Part shown: positions 6,561-8,194 of the stretch, piece by piece
Layout of the letters: every line of letters begins with the position of its first letter
How positions within the stretch are numbered: position 1 is the stretch's first letter
Origin: JANXUF01 sp043747685
Lineage (GTDB): Bacteria > Actinomycetota > Acidimicrobiia > Acidimicrobiales > Ilumatobacteraceae
Direction: 5' to 3'
DNA length: 8,194 nt
Assembly: GCA_043747685.1 (NCBI GenBank)
Contig: JAYTOR010000213.1
Location: 1-8,194 of the forward strand
Made by a program: the position numbers and the translations under genes
Notes under the pieces: model-generated
Seen by the model: the letters and a program-made list of their open reading frames with translations, nothing else
The model's database searches: none
What the model was told of the DNA's origin: nothing

Positions 6561-6582
6561 GACTCGGGTGGCTCGGCGGTCG
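6561..6582. repeat. 22-bp direct repeat, copy 2
   Basis: Exact second copy of the element at 6499-6520, starting 62 bases after the first. It lies about 50 bases before the VOC gene and immediately upstream of a possible -10 box (6599-6604), the position where an activator or repressor site would be expected. Confidence 0.9.
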
Positions 6583-6598
6583 CCCCCGACGGGTGCGG

Positions 6599-6604
6599 TA
6601 CGTT
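6599..6604 (+). promoter_or_regulatory. Possible -10 box for the VOC gene
   Basis: TACGTT fits the TAnnnT pattern of actinobacterial -10 elements and would give a leader of about 25 bases ahead of the ATG at 6634. No clear -35 is seen at the right spacing; the 22-bp repeat ends 16 bases upstream. Confidence 0.3.
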
Positions 6605-6633
6605 GGGGCGACGACACAGCCGTGGGGGACACG

Positions 6634-7017
6634 ATGCACCTGAAGAAACTCGATCACTACAACGTCGAGACGAACCGAGCAGACGAGACAGTCCGGTTTT
6701 ACGAAGACGTCCTCGGTCTCGTCAACAGCCCGGAGAGGCGGCCTGCGTTGGCACCGCCCGGCACCTGGCTTTTCCTCGGCGACCATCCCGTGGTGCACGT
6801 CAACTTCGTCGATCACGATTCCCCCGGCAACTCAGGGTCTGTCAATCACGTCGCCTTCGAGGGAAGCGGTTTCGGCGACGTATGTGCCAAACTCGACCGT
6901 CTCGGCGTTCGTTACAAGGCGGTCGAGTCGCCTTCGTTCCGTCTCCAGCAGATCTATGTCACCGATCCCAACGGTGTGATGATCGAGATCAACATCCGCG
7001 ATGAGATCAACGCCTGA
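6634..7017 (+). CDS. VOC-family (glyoxalase/bleomycin-resistance fold) protein
   Basis: A 127-residue protein of the vicinal oxygen chelate superfamily, made of two beta-alpha-beta-beta-beta modules that usually form a metal site for lyases, dioxygenases or epimerases. Module 1 starts with LDHYNVETNRADETVRFYED (residues 6-25), with LGL and TWLFLGDHPVVHVNFVD following. Module 2 has VNHVAFEGSGF (70-80), the helix VCAKLDRLGV, and YVTDPNGVMIEINI (108-121). Expected metal ligands are present: His8, His55 (in place of the usual Glu/His of module 1), His72 and Glu118. The ATG at 6634 is preceded by GGGGGA at suitable spacing. It lies 165 bases after the monooxygenase on the same strand, but repeats and a possible promoter separate them, so joint transcription is uncertain. 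The reaction cannot be named; processing a product of the monooxygenase is possible but unproven. Confidence 0.83.
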   Translation: MHLKKLDHYNVETNRADETVRFYEDVLGLVNSPERRPALAPPGTWLFLGDHPVVHVNFVDHDSPGNSGSVNHVAFEGSGFGDVCAKLDRLGVRYKAVESPSFRLQQIYVTDPNGVMIEINIRDEINA

Positions 7018-7026
7018 GTCGGCGAA

Positions 7027-7061
7027 GGCGGTCGACCGCCGAACGGTCGAACAGGACCGTT
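7027..7061 (+). terminator. Palindrome plus hairpin terminator after the VOC gene
   Basis: Two structures follow the stop codon within 45 bases. The first is a perfect 14-base palindrome, GGCGGTCGACCGCC (7027-7040). The second is a stem-loop with seven-base arms, AACGGTC-GAACAG-GACCGTT (7042-7061), followed by GAATTTCC. The second looks like an intrinsic terminator, although the U-run is weak, as is common in high-G+C bacteria. Confidence 0.5.
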
Positions 7062-7146
7062 GAATTTCCGTAGAACCGGCACACCACGATGGCTCCGACG
7101 GGCTGAAAAGGTGCACACTGGGAACGTGCTAGGGCATGTGAACGCG

Positions 7147-7494
7147 ATGAAGGACCTCGAGACGGAGTGGCGCGAACTCGACCATGCGGAGGACGGCATG
7201 GTGAACGAGCTACGGCTCGAGCGACTCGGCAGACAGCTGCGTTCGGGTGCCCCGCTGGCCATTCGGGACAGCCGCTGCGGGTTCTGCGGAGACCGTCTGA
7301 CGCTCTGGCTCGACAACGGAGCTGTACTGCGAGTCAAGCTTTTCTGGCCGCAACGGACACCGCTTGCAGCTCTTGCTTCTCTGCAGTGGAACGACAGCGT
7401 CGGTTGGGTCATCGGTGCGCGCACCTCATCCGGTACTGACGTCAAGTGCTACGGCTGGCGAGCATCGCTCGACGGATACAACGCCGTTGCCTGA
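7147..7494 (+). CDS. Conserved-looking hypothetical protein with a CGFC pair
   Basis: I do not recognise a named family. From the ATG at 7147 it has 115 residues. An acidic N-terminal helix (DLETEWRELDHAEDGMVNEL) is followed by a basic stretch, RLERLGRQLR (23-32), the pair C44-G-F-C47, and a beta-rich part (LTLWLDNGAVLRVKLFWP, SVGWVIGARTSSG). There is no signal peptide or membrane segment, so it is probably cytosolic. The frame is open upstream, with GTG codons at 7111, 7126 and 7138 as alternative starts. AGGG at 7131-7134 or a TAGGGC -10-like hexamer at 7130-7135 could serve translation or transcription, but I cannot fix the start. It is the last gene of the plus-strand side and ends 14 bases before a convergent gene. 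Two cysteines four residues apart could be redox-active or bind metal, but a single pair is weak evidence. Confidence 0.65.
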   Translation: MKDLETEWRELDHAEDGMVNELRLERLGRQLRSGAPLAIRDSRCGFCGDRLTLWLDNGAVLRVKLFWPQRTPLAALASLQWNDSVGWVIGARTSSGTDVKCYGWRASLDGYNAVA

Positions 7495-7508
7495 CCAGCT
7501 GACCGGGC

Positions 7509-8126
7509 TCAGGTGAAGTCGAGCGCCTGTTTGCGGGATCGCTTCAGTTCGGCGAAATCGGCGAAGCTGGCGAGGGCGCGCGCGCCATCGAACAGCACGG
7601 CCGCTTGCTCGCCTCGCGGGATCGATGTCATCACCGGCCCGAAGAAGGCGACACCGTCGATGTGGATCGTCGGTGTGCCGACCTCGTCGCCGACCGGGTC
7701 CATCCCCTGATGGTGGCTCGTGCGGAGCGCCTGATCCCACTCGGTGCTCGTAGCCGCATCGGCGAGCGATATCGGCAGCCCGACCTCGGCAAGGGCTTCG
7801 GCGATAACAGTGTCGATGTCCTCGCGATCGTCGTTGTGGATGCGAGTGCCGAGAGCGGTGTAGAGCTCGCGCAACACGTCGTCGCCATGCAACTGGGCGG
7901 CGGCGATCGCCACTCTCACCGGCCCCCAGCCGGTGTCGAGCAGTTGGCGGTAGCGCTCCGGCAGATCCTCACGACCTTCGTTGAGGACCGAAAGGCTCAT
8001 CACCCTGAAGTGCAGGTCGATCGGCCGCTGCTGTTCGACTTCGAGTATCCAGCGGGATGTGATCCAAGCAAACGGGCAGATCGGATCGAAGTAGAAGTCG
8101 ACGACGGGGATCAGGGGTTGTTCCAT
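7509..8126 (-). CDS. DsbA-family thioredoxin-fold oxidoreductase, Rv2466c-like (mycothiol-dependent type)
   Basis: A 205-residue thioredoxin-fold protein with a helical insertion, closely matching the mycobacterial Rv2466c group, which uses mycothiol and is linked to oxidative stress and nitro-prodrug reduction. Landmarks: VVDFYFDPICPFAWITSRWI (residues 8-27), FRVMSLSVLNE (40-50), WGPVRVAIAAAQLHG (67-81), HHQGMDPVGDEVGTPTIHI (138-156) with the cis-proline Pro152, GVAFFGPV and ELKRSRKQ. The active site is C17-P-F-A20: the N-terminal cysteine is kept, but the second cysteine (CPWC in Rv2466c, from memory) is alanine. A monothiol mechanism through a mixed disulfide with mycothiol would still be possible. 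The length is normal. The ATG at 8126 is preferred because a -10 hexamer lies six bases upstream (possibly leaderless); a GTG at 8129 is adjacent. It is convergent with the hypothetical gene at its left. Confidence 0.88.
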   Translation of the reverse strand: MEQPLIPVVDFYFDPICPFAWITSRWILEVEQQRPIDLHFRVMSLSVLNEGREDLPERYRQLLDTGWGPVRVAIAAAQLHGDDVLRELYTALGTRIHNDDREDIDTVIAEALAEVGLPISLADAATSTEWDQALRTSHHQGMDPVGDEVGTPTIHIDGVAFFGPVMTSIPRGEQAAVLFDGARALASFADFAELKRSRKQALDFT

Positions 8127-8132
8127 CACCCG

Positions 8133-8138
8133 ATGATA
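8133..8138 (-). promoter_or_regulatory. -10 box of the DsbA-family gene
   Basis: TATCAT on the minus strand, six bases before the ATG, so transcription would start at or next to the start codon, as in leaderless actinobacterial mRNAs. The -35 region is not convincing (AACTGT at 17-base spacing). Confidence 0.45.
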
Positions 8139-8194
8139 CGAAGATGGCAGCGCAGACAGTTTTCCGGGCACGGCGACGGCTCGGCTACGGTCGG

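Noticed and set aside
6499..6582. CRISPR-like repeat-spacer structure
   Set aside because: There are only two repeat copies, with one intervening stretch that itself contains a palindrome, and no cas genes in the window.
7489..7514. A weak inverted repeat (CCTGA / TCAGG) between the convergent genes at 7494 and 7509
   Set aside because: Only five-base arms, a long loop and no T-run; not enough to call a bidirectional terminator.
8144..8194. A possible plus-strand gene start (ATG then AAQTVFRARRR) at the right edge
   Set aside because: Only 17 codons are visible and it overlaps the promoter region of the DsbA-family gene. Nothing supports it as coding.

Overview
The window is high-G+C DNA with dense coding on both strands, frequent GTG starts and possibly leaderless genes. 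It carries an Rv2466c-type DsbA-family thiol oxidoreductase and an Rv2061-type PPOX/F420 flavoenzyme. Together these point to Actinomycetota (mycothiol and F420 users). An Ilumatobacter/Acidimicrobiia-like genome is my best guess, by inference only. I see no tRNA, rRNA, CRISPR, integrase or transposase.

Left block (1-1593): a wrecked sugar-uptake locus. On the minus strand lie the N-terminal part of a sugar ABC transporter ATPase (one-base frameshift, running off the window edge) and the C-terminal third of its RbsC/FrcB-type permease (also frameshifted). The permease breaks off near position 973. At that point, on the opposite strand, the ligand-binding domain of a LacI-family regulator begins without its DNA-binding domain. 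The regulator has a further internal deletion and two frameshifts. The simplest reading is that one deletion removed the 5' parts of a divergent regulator/transport pair, and decay followed.

Middle-left block (1649-3683, minus strand): an apparently intact gene set of a CX5R dual-specificity-type phosphatase, a Gfo/Idh/MocA oxidoreductase overlapping it by 7 bp (ATGCTGA), and a small PPOX-class flavin/F420 enzyme. It is probably one transcription unit.

Middle block (3790-6468): a serine hydrolase of the beta-lactamase/esterase family (minus) diverges from a 599-residue Baeyer-Villiger-type flavin monooxygenase (plus). The monooxygenase has all its fingerprints. The hydrolase has lost an internal segment with the Y-x-N motif and has Arg in place of the SxxK lysine, so it is probably inactive. 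Such pairs normally make and then hydrolyse an ester or lactone; here only the first step looks intact.

Right block (6469-8194): an intergenic stretch with a 22-bp perfect direct repeat flanking a palindrome, a VOC/glyoxalase-fold protein followed by a hairpin terminator, a small unrecognised protein with a C-x-x-C pair, and, convergent to it, the Rv2466c-like protein with a CPFA active site preceded by a good -10 box right at its start codon. I found no previously undescribed multi-gene system. The notable content is the traces of gene decay and the active-site variants.
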